From contig JAJFZO010000094.1 in assembly GCA_021397835.1 (NCBI GenBank), positions 2,954,501 to 3,018,500 of the forward strand: DNA of 64,000 nt, given 5' to 3'. The position numbers and the translations under genes were made by a program. Positions 12,700 to 25,402 of this stretch are shown in pieces. The stretch is from Moringa oleifera. Its lineage: Eukaryota; Streptophyta; Magnoliopsida; Brassicales; Moringaceae. The notes under the pieces are model-generated. The model saw nothing but the letters and a program-made list of their open reading frames with translations, did not search any database and was not told the origin of the DNA. Each line of letters starts with the position of its first letter. Positions within the stretch are counted from its first letter, which is position 1.

Positions 12700-13953
12700 A
12701 TCAATTACCACTATATTCTCCTCCAGCGAGAAAGAGAATATAGCTGCAGGATTCTTATGGGTATTAAAATCCCTTGCAGGACAAAATTTCAAGAAGGAAA
12801 GCAAATGAAGCACTTAATCCTTTTTCCTCGTTTTTGGCTTCACGTTATTCTATTCCATTTTCATTTTTTTTCCGTAATTAATTTTCCAAATTTTGGAGGG
12901 TTCATCTTCTGTTTGTCTTGTTGTTTCAAAGACGCCCAAAGTTAGTTGTGGGAGAGAAAAACGGTTCAGAGCCGGAAGACCGCATATCCCTCCTGGCTGG
13001 CAGTTTCATTGCACGAGCGAAACCACCGGTCTGTTTCAACGACTCATGATTGCCAGTGCTTGAGATATAAAAGCTTAGGTAGGGCACCTAATCTTTTGTT
13101 GACGCGTGTCCATCTGCACAAATTTAATTGGTTGGGCACACTAATAAAGTAGAGCAGATCACAGAGCATCAAAAGGTACCAATAAGATGAAAATAAGTTT
13201 TGATTTCTTTAATTTGATTTTTTTTTTAATTTAGTTTCCTTAATTTTTATAATTCACCAATATTGGTAAGATAAATGAATCCCTCATGCAAATTATTGTC
13301 TACTATGATAAGGAAATTTATAAAAACAAATAAGAAAATTGATTTTTTTCTAAACTTTTCCTTTTATAAGCAATTTAAGTTATTTTCTTAAATTAATAAA
13401 ATTTTATTTTCCTTTTTTTTTCTCTCTTTAATCTACTCTCCTATTGCACTCTCCTTTTATAGTAGTCTAATTACTTCAAGAATTCAATTTTCTTTTCTTG
13501 CCGATTGAGATTCCACTCTCGTCACTCTTTTCAACTTGCTTCACTTCAATCGCTTACATTTCTTTGATTATATATGATTCTTCATTTTCGTTCGTTGTCT
13601 TGTGCACTTTGGTTTCTCCTCAAGAAGATTGATTTTGGCCGTTTCATGACCTTTCTATGAAAAACTTGTGGCTTGGATTTTCCTCTTACCCTTGATGCTC
13701 TCTTTGAGATTCTCAAATCTTAACTTCAATAAGCAACAAGTAGATATATAGTAATCCATTTTATTGAAATAAATCCTACAAAGTTAAAGAAATATTAAAA
13801 AAATAAACAAGATAATAAAAATTAATTGTTGCATACATATGTGAAGAATGGTTTGCCTATCGATACAAATTCATAATTCAAAAAAAAAAAAATCCCTACA
13901 AAACTAAGATAAAACTAAGAAAATAAAAGAATAAATGGTAAACCAAATATGTA
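12700..13953. other. ALIS promoter/leader and intergenic region
   Basis: The first 250 bp upstream of the ALIS start should be leader and core promoter. The segment 12930-13150 has near-average GC and short random frames only. From 13180 to 13950 the DNA is AT-rich with T- and A-runs and no recognisable gene; its right end is the 3' flank of the substrate-binding-protein-like gene. Confidence 0.5.
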
Positions 13954-16900
13954 TCATCCACAAGTTGGAATTATCGGCTCCATTGCTATGGAGCTATCTC
14001 TATCGCACATGTCAGAGGCAATGCCTACAATTCCTTCACCCTGTACATTTTCCAGGACCATATTAGAACTGATGGCACCAATAAAATGAAATTTCTTATG
14101 AAGCTTGTAGGAGCAAGAGTTCTACCTTTGCAATGTTCCTAAAGAAGGAACTTGTGTAATTTCCTGATGGAAACAAAGCTTCGATAAGATCTGCTAGGAC
14201 CAGCTGGGGCTGCGAGATTGCTCCGTTGTACCAGTCTTCACACAAAATTCACAAATGCTCTAATTATTGTCCAAGTTTCATCAATAATCACAGACATCCA
14301 AAGCAAATATTACAGAGTTACTTACCGAGAGCAGTTGGGTTTTGGATTCTCTTATCGTATCTCCATAAGCTTTGATATGCTAGAAATGCAAAACAAGAAC
14401 TATCTTCCAGGTTTATGTTTTGGAGAAAGGTTGACTGAGTGTAATTAACTGGATCGGAAGTGTATGTTTCATCAATTACTACATCCACAGTCTGGATCAA
14501 ATTGGAAAACATGTATCCGTCAAAGAATATTGAATGATTATTGAATGTCAAACAATATAGCTAAGCACGATTATACTTATAATAATTTCAAAATCATTTA
14601 CAAGTAAACAACCTATTTATCTTCCTCTTTAACTCACTTTTTTTTTTTTTTTTTTGCATGTAGACAAATGAATTTTTGTTCATTTGTTTCGTTCGTCGAA
14701 AATTGGGAAAGCAGAGTTTATTAGAAATCTATATAAGAAAGTTAAACATTCTATTTGACAGAAACAGCAACAATGTGATCTATTAATCTTTTTAGTAATA
14801 ATTGAGATTGATTCATCATTAAAATAGAATTAAATCAAAGACGTATATATAAATATAAATTGACTTACACATAGGATGGCATGCAATGCATCCAAATCAT
14901 CAGGATTAGAGACATTATACGTGACTTTGTTGATTGAGCCATCAACATTTTCCCCACCTGCATCTTCAATGTACTGCCCTCGAATGAAATGCATAGGTAT
15001 TAGATTTCGTGTTTGTAATTATAATTTGCAAATTGGTAAATTTTTATTAATCTAAGAAAAGTTAACTTAGTTTATACCTGCAATTTGTAGGTTTCCTTGG
15101 TAAAAGACCAAACACCCTACAAAACAGAGTAATTTTCTCAGCACACTAAGTATATGTAAAGTGAAAAATAAATATATGAGAAACATTTGTTTCAAATCGA
15201 ACTTGTGACTATTTCACCGTTTTCAATTGATTCACAGGAAAAGTTAGGAGAAATTGAGAATTTAGTGGAGAATAAAATTATGGAAAAAATCTAAAAAGGT
15301 ATGAAATTTGGAAAAAGGAAAACAAATCAAGGAATGCGAGAATGATTTTGACATAGTTGCTTTTTTTTTTTTTGTGGGGGGTTATAATGCATAGTATTTT
15401 ATCATACGAACATTATAATACTCCATCCATGCGACTATTGGTTTAAAGGATTTGGTCTTGTGGGCAGCAACTTGAGTCAAACACATATAGTTCTCCTTAA
15501 CCTGCAAAAATAAATTGTTAATGGTTAGAACGACCCAAAAAAACATTAATTTTCATTTTGATTATCAAATTCCTAGTGAAAAAAAAAATCTAATGGTTCA
15601 TAAATAAAGCAAAATAAAGTTCAGTCCATGATGTTGCTTCCAATGAACTAAAGAGATTGTTGAGTCTAAATGATATTTTTTGCCAATATTAAAAGGGCAA
15701 GCAGAGTAAAAAAACAGTGTTAATTGGTATATGGTATATAATGTAATCTGTAAGAATCTGAAGGCATATCTAGACAACTTCCCTTGCAGTATGCTAATGT
15801 AATTAATTTCACATTATTTCAATTAGTGCCAATAATGTTAGGAAAGAAATCCAATATACTCACTGCATCATAAACTTGGTTGGCTCTACTTTCAAGGTTG
15901 GCAAAAGCTCCCAAGAATTTGATCCATTCTGCCCTCTGTCATTCATTAAGTACGAATTGGTAACTGGTAATTTACAGCATGCATGATATCTTTGACCTTA
16001 TGCATCTTAAATATATTAAGGTTCAATGCAGAAATATATTACAATTACATTAACATGTTCGTGTATTATATATCCATAGATATGTAAATGTTATGGTACC
16101 TGTAGAGGCGTGTCCTCGCCTAAAGGAACAAAATTTGCAAAATTGCAGGCTTCAGCTTGATCACTGTCACTTACAAAATGTGCTGCAAATTGCGAAAGCT
16201 CTTCGGAATCACTCTTGTTAATTGTCACTATTTCCCCTCCTTCATACAATTTCAATACACATTCAGAAGCCACAGAGGTTGATGTTATGCCCTTCATGCT
16301 CCCCAGTAATCCCAGCAGCTGCACAAGATGTATCAGCATCACTCACTATCGCAAACTGAAGTATCAGATCCAAACACATATATACATATCCATCCAAGCC
16401 AATAGGGCCTCACCTCAAAGAAGGAAACTGCATCATTTCCACCAAAAAGAAGACAAAGAAAAAAGGTCAGATCAAATGAACGCTAAGTTTAGAAAACAAA
16501 ACAAAATCCAAACAATTGCATGTGTTAGTGTAAAAAATAAGGGCATTCATGGTGATTGACAGAGAAGCAGAGGTGATCATTAATAGCTATGTCTAAGCAT
16601 AAGTAAGAAGTATGAAAAATCATCAATAAGATATACCTGGGAAGAAATATGTATCGACTGAATAGTTTGACAAAGGGATGACGAATGATTTAATCCTTGC
16701 GGTACAATATTTTGTCCGTGTTGCCATCCTTGAGTTGTTCTGTTAATTTATTAAAATTCAATTGCATAGGGTAAGAAAGAGCAACTGGTAGCAGAAATAT
16801 GCCCTTAGAGAAAGAGGTGATCATCATTTTCCCTCTTGTTGAAGCAAAATGGCAAGTTAGTGATGCAAAGGATGGAAAATAAAGAATTAAATAAGACAAA

Positions 16901-18262
16901 AAGGAAAAATACTAATTCACTTAACCAAATTCAACCTGTATTTTACCTCAACTTGATTATCATTAGTTGCATATAATAAAAAATGTTTTGTCTTTACATT
17001 TTAGTATATACTAATAAGACTTTGCTCATTCTTTGTTTCACTAATCTCTAGAAAGTTCTTCATTTTCTTTGATAATCTCATGTCTTTCTTTCTCTTTTTT
17101 TCTTTTGCTTTCTTCCACCAGAGAAGAAGAATTAAAATAGGCTAATTCATGGGGCTTAAACATAGGCCCTAATGCCAGAATTTGTGAAGGGAGAGCTAAT
17201 ACAGAACTCCTCCATGTCTGCATAAATTTAGAAGTAAATTATCAAAAAAAAATTTGAGTTAGTATTATTGCATCAATTTTGCTACATTAAGATATCATAG
17301 AAACCATAATAAATTATAAAATTTTATTATAATAAAACTACCAAAAGATTTTGTGTTAGTTTTACATTTTTACAACAATCACTAGTAAAACACAATCAAA
17401 CAGTGGGTTCAAAATGAAATATGATCAAAACCAATGCAATAACACAACTGAACACAAATTTATGCCATCATTCCTTACCTCGGTCATTATTGAATGATTC
17501 AGAAATCATAAATATATATAAATAAATAAACTTTGTATATTTAGAAAATTAAAAATTAAAAAAATGAATAAAACTGAATTTATATTTAACCTGAAAAAAA
17601 AGTTCTAATAATTTGACTTACATTGAATTCCAAGACATCTTTTACTAGGAGGAGCAAGATTTTAGAAATGTGAAAAAGTAATCACCTATCAACCTATAAA
17701 ATACTATAATGAACTTTAATTAAGGCATAAAAGTTAGTAACATAGTAATAGTAAATTAGGTCTTGACTATCAGTCAATAAAGTAATCATCCATTAAAAGA
17801 AACAACAAAAGTGTAAAATGACAATAATGGTGAGAGACAAATAAGCATGAGCAGCAGTTACAAAAAGCTATTACAACACTGCAGTTGCTCCGGTGACCAG
17901 TAACTTTGCAAGAGTTCTTTAGTGCTTGCAAAATCACCAAACCCACTCTCCTTATGATATCTCTACCGCTCCGTTTTCATATGCAAAAGGGCAAAGATAT
18001 ACACAGAGACATTCATACAAACAGTATGCAAACATAAATAGGAATATACGAATGGTAAAGGGTACCTGGATAAGAAGGTAGCTTTTGCCATCAATGGCAT
18101 TCTTGATGACTTTGAAGGTCTGGCCATAGTATATGTGAAAATTCTGGGCATCTTCGACCTTCGAAATGTTTCCCACTTTCACATTGCTACCTCCATTTGC
18201 CCCTCTCAGGCATCCACAAGTCAGGACCCAGACAACAAAGAAGGATATCTGCAACCTGGTGA

Positions 18263-18299
<37 letters not shown>

Positions 18300-18338
18300 A
18301 CAAGAAGACATTGCATACGAAAAACAACAAAAACCCAC
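13954..18338 (-). CDS. Secreted periplasmic-binding-protein-like (TroA/FepB-type) protein
   Basis: Eleven minus-strand exons with consistent phases: 18338-18066, 16739-16637, 16427-16414, 16318-16100, 15935-15864, 15501-15412, 15116-15078, 14973-14869, 14491-14326, 14235-14126, 14040-13954; 425 aa. After a 10-residue poly-alanine run (16-25) comes a hydrophobic stretch [10 protein letters not shown] (31-40), a likely signal peptide. The body ([45 protein letters not shown]) resembles bacterial iron/cobalamin substrate-binding proteins, where '[10 protein letters not shown]…A' and similar blocks recur; NVS and NYT are possible N-glycosylation sites. It ends with a conserved-looking cysteine-containing tail [12 protein letters not shown]. 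Exon 3 is only 14 nt. The start could be Met10 (18311) instead. Family assignment rests on remembered resemblance, so the ligand and role are unknown. Exons 2-3 restore PVSFFE exactly, which supports the model. Confidence 0.75.
18264..18296 (-). repeat. (GCT)n/(CAG)n trinucleotide repeat coding for poly-alanine
   Basis: About ten GCA units on the plus strand encode ten alanines just before the signal-peptide core of the substrate-binding-protein-like gene. Length variation would leave the frame intact. Confidence 0.9.
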
Positions 18339-21300
18339 TTGGTAATCTATAATGGCCTAGCTCTAGCATGCATATCTTGGCATTTAATGGAGGAAAACAC
18401 TGTTGCCCATATAAATATAAATAATGGATGAATAACCAAACCCCACTATGACATGACAGAGAAACAGAGAGAAAGAGAAGAGGGATTTGCAGCTTTAGGA
18501 GTGGAATGGCGAGCTGGGATCAAGAGGGTGTGAGTTTCATGGATGGTGACAAAATTTGGTAGGCATGTGGTGGTTCCTTTTGGTTAATGGGGTAAACAGT
18601 GTAGATGACCCGTGAACCCATGTTTTGCCTGGTTTGTCATTTTCTTTTCATCTCTTTGCCCTTTGGTTTCAACTTCTTACCCTGTCTGCCTCTCCATGAT
18701 TCCATGTGCTCTGCACCACCGCCACTATACACTGTAATTATAGCCTTTTACAATCAAATTTTCTGAAACCTATGGTCATCACCACTTTGGTTCATCCCAA
18801 TAATTTCCATGATTTAATTATTAACATTTTTTATTTTACATCAATTGAGGTGATCATGCCCAAGCCTTAGTTTAATTTTCATTATATGATAAATATTATT
18901 GACAATTATAGACATGTAAAGGTGGGTGAAGTTAGGTTAATTCAACCCACTATAGAGATATCACATCTTATGTCCATAACTCATATTTCCTTTCCATTTC
19001 TTCTTTATTATATCACCTTTTGCTATTCATTCACAAGATTCAACTTCAAAACATGCTCGTGAATGTCGGCAACATTTTACCCTAAAATTGAAAAAGTTAA
19101 GGGTCCGAAGACTCTTGAATAATATTTGTCTTTTTGAAAAAAAAAATTGTAATCTTATCCCTTGGAATCCACCTATCCACTTACGTTTAATTTCAATAAT
19201 CTAAGTCCAAAACATAATTTTGTGAGTGTCACATGTATTATTGATAAGTGGGTTCACATGCATAGATCCAATAGATTTCCGGTTTCAAAGGAAAATTGTT
19301 CATTATTATCTAACATAGAGTTCTTTAATAATTTATAAACTTTTTAAAGAGAGAAATTTTTGAAATATGTACTGACTAATTCGTACTTATCTCTGTTTTT
19401 ATTGTTTATTACCACTATTTTGTATTTGAGTAAAATATTAATCAGTGATGATACCATATAAAGATTAAAAACATTATGATATGTAATAAAATAAATAATT
19501 AATTTCATTTGTATTTATTTTTAAAATTTTTTATGTTACTATTTTAAATTATTAAAAATATATATTTATTAATTTTTTAGTAAAAAATTAAACACAAATT
19601 CATATTAGTAGATGATTTATATGCAACATATAGAATGTACATGCTAGTTAACCTCAAACCAAAACTAATCCGGAAAAAAATCAACATAAAAATAAAAAAG
19701 CATAAATTAATTAAAAAATTATATACATGTATGTATAGATAGTACAAGTCCATCATAAATACCACTAATGGTTCGGAACTAGCTAGAAAATAAATTAAGT
19801 TAGATTAAAGACAAAACAAAGTACCTTAAACATTAACACATTATATAAGTGTCAGTGCATTTTAAGCATGCATTAAGAATAAATTAATAACCAAGAGATT
19901 GCCCATGTGAATGCCCTTCTGGTAATTAATTAGAAAAAGTGCCTCAACATGTTCAATATTCTTAAAAATTATGAACACGTCCACTTAGATTCCTCCCGTT
20001 GTAATAATAAGAGTAAATGTCAGAGAAAATTAATACATCATGTTTGTATTTATATGAACAAAAATAATTAATAAAAAAGAAAAATAATAATATCTTGCTT
20101 TTCGCCTTATAATAAGAGAATTATCACGAATTGGATAATTTAAGTAGTGTTAAATATTTTGATCATGAGAAAGATCACAATAAGAAACAACATATTGCCT
20201 TTGGGCTCATAATGAGATAATTGCATATCTTGAAATACCCTTTAATTTTTTTATGGGTATATATGATTAGGGAGAAACAATATCTTGCTTTTCGTCTTAT
20301 AATAAGAGATTATCTTCAAATTTTAATTTAATTAACATCAACCACATTTTCCTCTTTTTTTACTAATTTTTGCCTTTTGATTCATTATGTGACGTCAAGT
20401 TTTCTTGCCAACTTAATTAGGTCAAAAAGATCACACAAGGGTTGCTTTCAGCAGTGGCTTCTGGATAATTGCTCTTAGTTAAATAATTGAAGATTAAATT
20501 ATTTAAAGTATTATTCTTTTCTTTTATTAATTAAATATGGGTGTAATTGCTTTGATCAGACTGCATTGATCTGTAATTGCGTGTCTTGCTCGTGTTCCTA
20601 ATAGAGGAAGCTATGATTTCTTTCCGACATTCCTAATAAGTCTTCTTTTGACTTAAAGAGATCATCTCTAAAGAGAGACTAAATTAAAAAAAAAATAAAA
20701 GAGTTGTTGAATTATTTGTTTCTCTCCTAAGGATGAACCTATACATGATAAATTAGATTAATTCATTATATATTTTTTAAAATTAATTGATTGATTCTTC
20801 ATGAAGGATTTAAAAAAGTTTCTGACGCTTAAATCAGTAATTAAATGTAAAAAAATTGATCATGGATGCAACAAGATATTATTTGATGTAGACAAACTTC
20901 TCAGTTGCATGAGTGTGGGATTGAGAATTTGTTTTTGTGTATGATCATGATAAGAATAAACTGGCCATATTATTTATCAAATTTGTTCTTACCACGCATT
21001 TTATCAATTTCAAATTGGTCTAAATTAAATAAATGAATGGATCTAAATTATCTACGTTATAATTCAGACATAATTTAGATTGATTAATTTACTCATCGTG
21101 ATTAATTTTTCGTGATTTGTTATGATTGATTTCATTAATTTACTTATAAAATCAATATTTAATTAGTAAATCAATTATTAGGGATGCTTGATATAGCCTA
21201 GAGATTGAGACAAAAATATAAACCTTTTGCTCACCATAATCTATATCGAATTGGTAATAAGGAGAGGTATGATTGAGTAGCTAGGATACCATAAGACTGC

Positions 21301-22255
21301 AAACAATTACAATCTGGTTGGATGGAATTAATTGCAATTTTATTTAATCATTAAATAAAATAAATTATTTCAATTAAGACTGATTTATTAACTTAAAAAG
21401 GAAATTGGTTTTTAAGCCAACCAAGTTATAACTTTTTCTAATAACAATACAAAAATTAACGTCATGAATAATTGTTGGGCTGCCTATGAAGTAATACTTT
21501 TTCCTTTCACATTTGCGTAGAATCTATTAAATAATTTTATACGAAAATGACATACTTACAAGAGAAAAGAATAATACTTTCCACGTATGTATTAAATAAT
21601 TTTTTACTAAACTAAAAAAAATATAATTTACAATTTTTAGTTTTTGTTACAATAAAAATAAAAATTAAAACTAATAATATATTATACAAAAAATATCTTC
21701 GCAAGTTTACAAATAATAAAAACTAGTTCATCTCTAATAATTTCCAAATTTCTCTAAAATATTGGACACACATCAATAAAATATAAGCAAAAAATTATGA
21801 TATCATTAGTTGTATAATTGCAGTTTTTTCTTATCATTCTCATAAATCATAAAACAAAACTGCACGATTATGATCAAAATGACATCGGGCTTATTAGGGT
21901 AAATTAATTTTTTTAAAAAAAATTAGTTGAAAACAATGATCATGAAAAATTACAAATTAACCATTTTTTTTTTAGAAAAAAGAGATCTGGTAAGAGTTGA
22001 AAAGTTTCTGGGGTGCCCTTAAAAACAATTCATTCTTAATTAATTAGATATAAAATAAGTTGTGAAAATTTAATCACATGGTTCATAAATGAATTATTAT
22101 TAATGAAATGAACGATATAATGAAGTGAGTGAGGATTACAAATGTATAAAGGAAAGCATATGATGAATAATAGCAAAGCTATAAAGAGAGGAAAAGTAGC
22201 AAAGTAAAGATGGATTGATGAAAAGGAAAAGTATGGCAGCCTATCCTAAGCCAAT
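18339..22255. other. Long AT-rich intergenic region
   Basis: The first 400 bp (to about 18750) should contain the promoter of the substrate-binding-protein-like gene: several CT-rich words and near-average GC. From 18800 to 22250 I see no gene; open frames are short and AT-driven. A palindromic TGACGTCA (bZIP-type site) lies at 20390-20397. A degenerate repeat at 20085-20315 is listed separately. Confidence 0.5.
20085..20315 (+). repeat. Three degenerate direct repeats of about 40 bp, spaced about 95 bp
   Basis: Units near 20088, 20185 and 20278 share the frame 'AACAATATCTTGCTTTTCG', then 'CTTATAATAAGAGA' and 'ATTATC'. Units one and three are nearly identical over this core; the middle one is diverged (ACATATTGCCTTTGGGCTCATAATGAGATAAT, split here as ACATATTGCCTTT and GGGCTCATAATGAGA). 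Confidence 0.65.
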
Positions 22256-22560
22256 AATAATAGAACATTTTATGGGAAAGACTCGCAAGTCATCCTGCTC
22301 CGCCACGTGGAACGCTTTCTCCACGTGCCTTCTCCCTGGCCCCACATGACTCCTCGTGCCTCCTCTCCCTCGGTCTCTCATTTCCTCGCCGTTACTTTGG
22401 TTTTCCTCGTCTTACGACTGATCATCGTCCACCCTCCTAGGTTAAAAGGAGTATCCATGGCCGCTTCTTTTCATTACATGACTTGGTTGCTTGTCGGCTC
22501 GCCTTCCTATATTCTTTTTCTTCCCATGTCAGGCAGCTTGGGAACACTGTAGTGTATGTT
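22256..22560 (+). promoter_or_regulatory. GC-richer island with two G-boxes and an 81-codon open frame
   Basis: In a very AT-rich region this 300-bp block has near-average GC, two CACGTG G-boxes at 22304-22309 and 22322-22327, and a plus-strand frame 22307-22552 starting MERFLHVPSP. The protein has one hydrophobic run (FLAVTLVFLVLRLIIV) but no family I recognise. It could be a distal regulatory block, a lost gene or a non-coding transcript. Confidence 0.3.
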
Positions 22561-22959
22561 TCAGAAGCGCCTTCCTGCTGGGCATCGTCCATTAATCTTC
22601 AGTAAGGACTCTGAAGGCTGTACTTTTCTCAAATAAGGAAGTTCCCAGTGTTGTTCCATGCATTAAAGAGAGAAGGAAAAGGAAGGAAGTGTTAATGCTT
22701 GAAAGAGAAAAGGAAAAGGAAAAGATCATCAAGATAGAATTCAAATTTACCAACAATATATGCTTTCGATCGATGTTTCCAAAAAATTAATCTGGTTTAT
22801 GTAACAAAAAGAATTAATTAAGTATATGTAAAGGATGATCTTGGGTGACTGGATTAAGAAATTAAAACTTGTAAAATAAGGGTTATTAATGAGATCAATA
22901 ACAAAAACATAATTTCAAATTTAAGATTTGCAAGAAAAAATTATGTGCATTTAAAATTT

Positions 22960-23320
22960 ATATTTTTGTTTAATTTTTAATATAATACGATATATATATA
23001 TATATATATATATACATAATATAAAAATTTTATGCACACAAATGATGTGCATGTAATTTTTATTTTACACAAATACTCCAACCTCTTTTAAACACTGTTA
23101 AAGTAAATAAAATATTTTTTTACATCAAATTTAGTAAGAATATGTAAAATATAAATATTTATAAAAATAAAAATAAAAATAATTTACTTATTTTAATAAT
23201 TTTTAACTAAATGTTGGTGTAATTGTGTAAGTAAAAGTCACATGCATATAATGTTTACTCGCAAAACCATTAACATTAATAAAAATTGTAATAGAAAATC
23301 TCACATTAACAAAATTAATA
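22960..23320 (+). mobile_element. MITE-like element, copy 1 (long terminal inverted repeats)
   Basis: The two arms are imperfect inverted repeats of roughly 85-130 bp. The left arm has GTGCATGTAATTTTTATTTT and CACTGTTAAAGTAAATAAAA; the right arm read backwards has GCATGTGACTTTTACTTACA and ATTATTAAAATAAGTAAA. The unique centre has ACATCAAATTTAGTAAGAAT then TATAAATATTTATAAAAAT. The same layout occurs at 29695-30010 and 44055-44380. A (TA)n tract of about 25 bp sits in the left arm at 22990-23014. No coding capacity. Confidence 0.6.
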
Positions 23321-24560
23321 AAAGCGTAAATCTCAAATAAATATAATTTATCTTGTATGTTTAAATTTAAAATTATAAGCAAAATAAATTTTTTTGATAT
23401 AAGTAACTCTAAAAATAAACTAAAAGAATTATAAATCGATCAAAATAATCTTTAATGATCAAGTCAATAAAAATTTCATAAAAATAATTATCATTTTTTA
23501 CTATTTAAAGAATCCTTTTAATTGCGAATTGATAAAAAAAATATATATCAAATGTTAACTATGCGTACATTTAAATTAATTTTCTAAAAGATTGACTAGT
23601 AAGAACATTAGGAAAAATTAGAATGCTGTAGTAAAAGTGTAATCAACTTAGTTAGCTGGCTACCTCATTTATAAAGTATATCTCCTTGTTTGCACACACT
23701 AATCTTATTTACACCTCTTATAATTAACGGTTGCTTTTTGTAATGAAAATAATGTACTTACAAGTTAACTTTATATGCTATAATTAAATCGACAATTAAT
23801 GAGGATTAATATAATACTATATACATGCAATTACTTGAGATCACTGAGTTATAATTGTTGGAGTCAAATATGACATTATTCATGTGATCATATGATCTTT
23901 TCTCAGTTATGCCCATTCTTGTTTAATTTGGTAATAATTTCATTCTAAATTTGAAGGCAGCATGTGCTCCATGGAGTTTCAAAAGCAAATAATAATGTCA
24001 TTTTAGTCAACGGAAGATGGAGCGGAACAATACTTTTACCGATCTATTAACAACAAGTAGATCTACGTCAGGAGAATTAATAATGTATCAGAAAAAATTG
24101 GTACAAAAAACCATGGATACACTTGTTGATAATGAAATCCGTGGACAACCAATGAAAAATGGTCATGATAAGGTTTACAAGTCGTTTTCGGATGTAATTA
24201 AAAGCAAAGAGAAAAGATTTCGTGATAGTAAACAAATATACAAATTAATTTAATATATATGTATTGAGTTTTTAAATAAAAATAATTAATTATCATATTA
24301 AAATTAATATTAAATAAATTTAAAAAATTATACTTAATTATTATGTTAAATTGTCATGTATATATAATCACTTGTCTCTTTAAAATTTAGCATATTTTAA
24401 ATTGATAAAAAAAGTTTCATCTCAAATTATATATCTCAAGATATATATGTTAATGGATTGGATAATTTGTCCAAAATAAATGTTGAAATGCAATGGTAAG
24501 ACTGATTTTAGTCAGTAATTACTCTTGAAGTGATTTCCTAATATGGTTTTAAAGCACAAA
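23321..24560. other. AT-rich intergenic stretch without recognisable genes
   Basis: Only short frames are present; the longest, 24017-24253 on the plus strand (78 codons, [11 protein letters not shown]…), has no family resemblance and lysine/asparagine-rich composition as expected from AT-rich DNA. Confidence 0.5.
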
Positions 24561-25402
24561 AAGAAAAAGAAAGAGAAAATGGCAGCTTGAAGAGGAAAAT
24601 GATAAGAAAATCGGCAGAGGAAAACGAGGAGGGGAGGATGTCATGTGGAAAGAGACAAAATTTTCAGTTAGGTCCGCCGCCGAAATTAGATTGCCACAAC
24701 TTCTAGTTAAAGTAGATACTTCTTCTTACATGAGAGGGCCCCTTAATGAGTCGAATGAGAACTAGCCACGTGGAGCTCGGATTCCAAGAAAGGACGATAG
24801 GCGAAGCATGGGATAATCGGAGAGAGAAAGCTCAAGATCTTCTCTTAGTATTCCTCACAGAGAGAGAAAGAGAGAGAATCAGAAACTTGAGAGGAACGAT
24901 AATGAGAATCATTGATTAGAAAAGAGAGAAAATGAAAAGATAAAGTGGAGATAGCGAGGGGGGGTGGTGATGGCTGGCAGCTTCTCTCTCTCTCTCTCTC
25001 TCTCTCTCTCCCCATTTGCTTTTTTGCTCTTTTTCTCCCTTTTTGTCTTCTTCATATCAAAACCCGAACCCTCACCAACCTTGTATCTCTCTTCCTCTTT
25101 CTTGCCTATCTTTGCTCTCTTCGCTCTCCTCTCTCTCGCCTCCCCCTTGGCTCTTCTTCTGGTCAAGGTCTCTCTCTCCCCCTCTTTCTCTCTCTCGTTT
25201 CCTTTCTTTCTTTTTCTGGTTACTGATGTATGTAATGGCTAACTGTTTAGGGCTTTGTGCATTTGATCGAACAGAGTTGCTGTGTACAGTTGCTGTCAAG
25301 GCTGTGGTCTCCCAGTGTTTTTAATTGGGGAAGAGACTGGCCATCTTGTTTTCAAGTTTCTGAAGCTGAGATCAGAAGAAGAAGAAGCTCAAGAGGGTTT
25401 AT
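24561..25402 (+). promoter_or_regulatory. Promoter and 5' leader of the NAC gene
   Basis: GC rises from 24560. A G-box CACGTG lies at 24767-24772. A CT-rich leader follows, with a (CT)n microsatellite at 24982-25011, a frequent 5' UTR feature in plants. A 29-codon upstream open frame runs from 25235 to 25324 (MANCLGLCAF…) and ends 78 nt before the NAC start, if the leader is not spliced there. Confidence 0.5.
24982..25011. repeat. (CT)n microsatellite in NAC leader
   Basis: About 14 uninterrupted CT units in the presumed 5' UTR. Confidence 0.9.

Noticed and set aside
16215..16559. 114-codon plus-strand frame
   Set aside because: Lies across minus-strand exons 3 and 4 and intron; no family resemblance.
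17041..17223. 60-codon minus-strand frame between exons 1 and 2 of the substrate-binding-protein-like gene
   Set aside because: It does not join in frame with neighbouring exons and lacks family similarity; the direct exon 1-2 join gives a good protein.
24909..25324. Cluster of overlapping 75-102 codon frames on both strands upstream of the NAC gene
   Set aside because: They arise from the CT-rich leader, whose repeats lack stops in several frames; composition is Ser/Leu/Phe or Arg/Glu-rich and matches no family.
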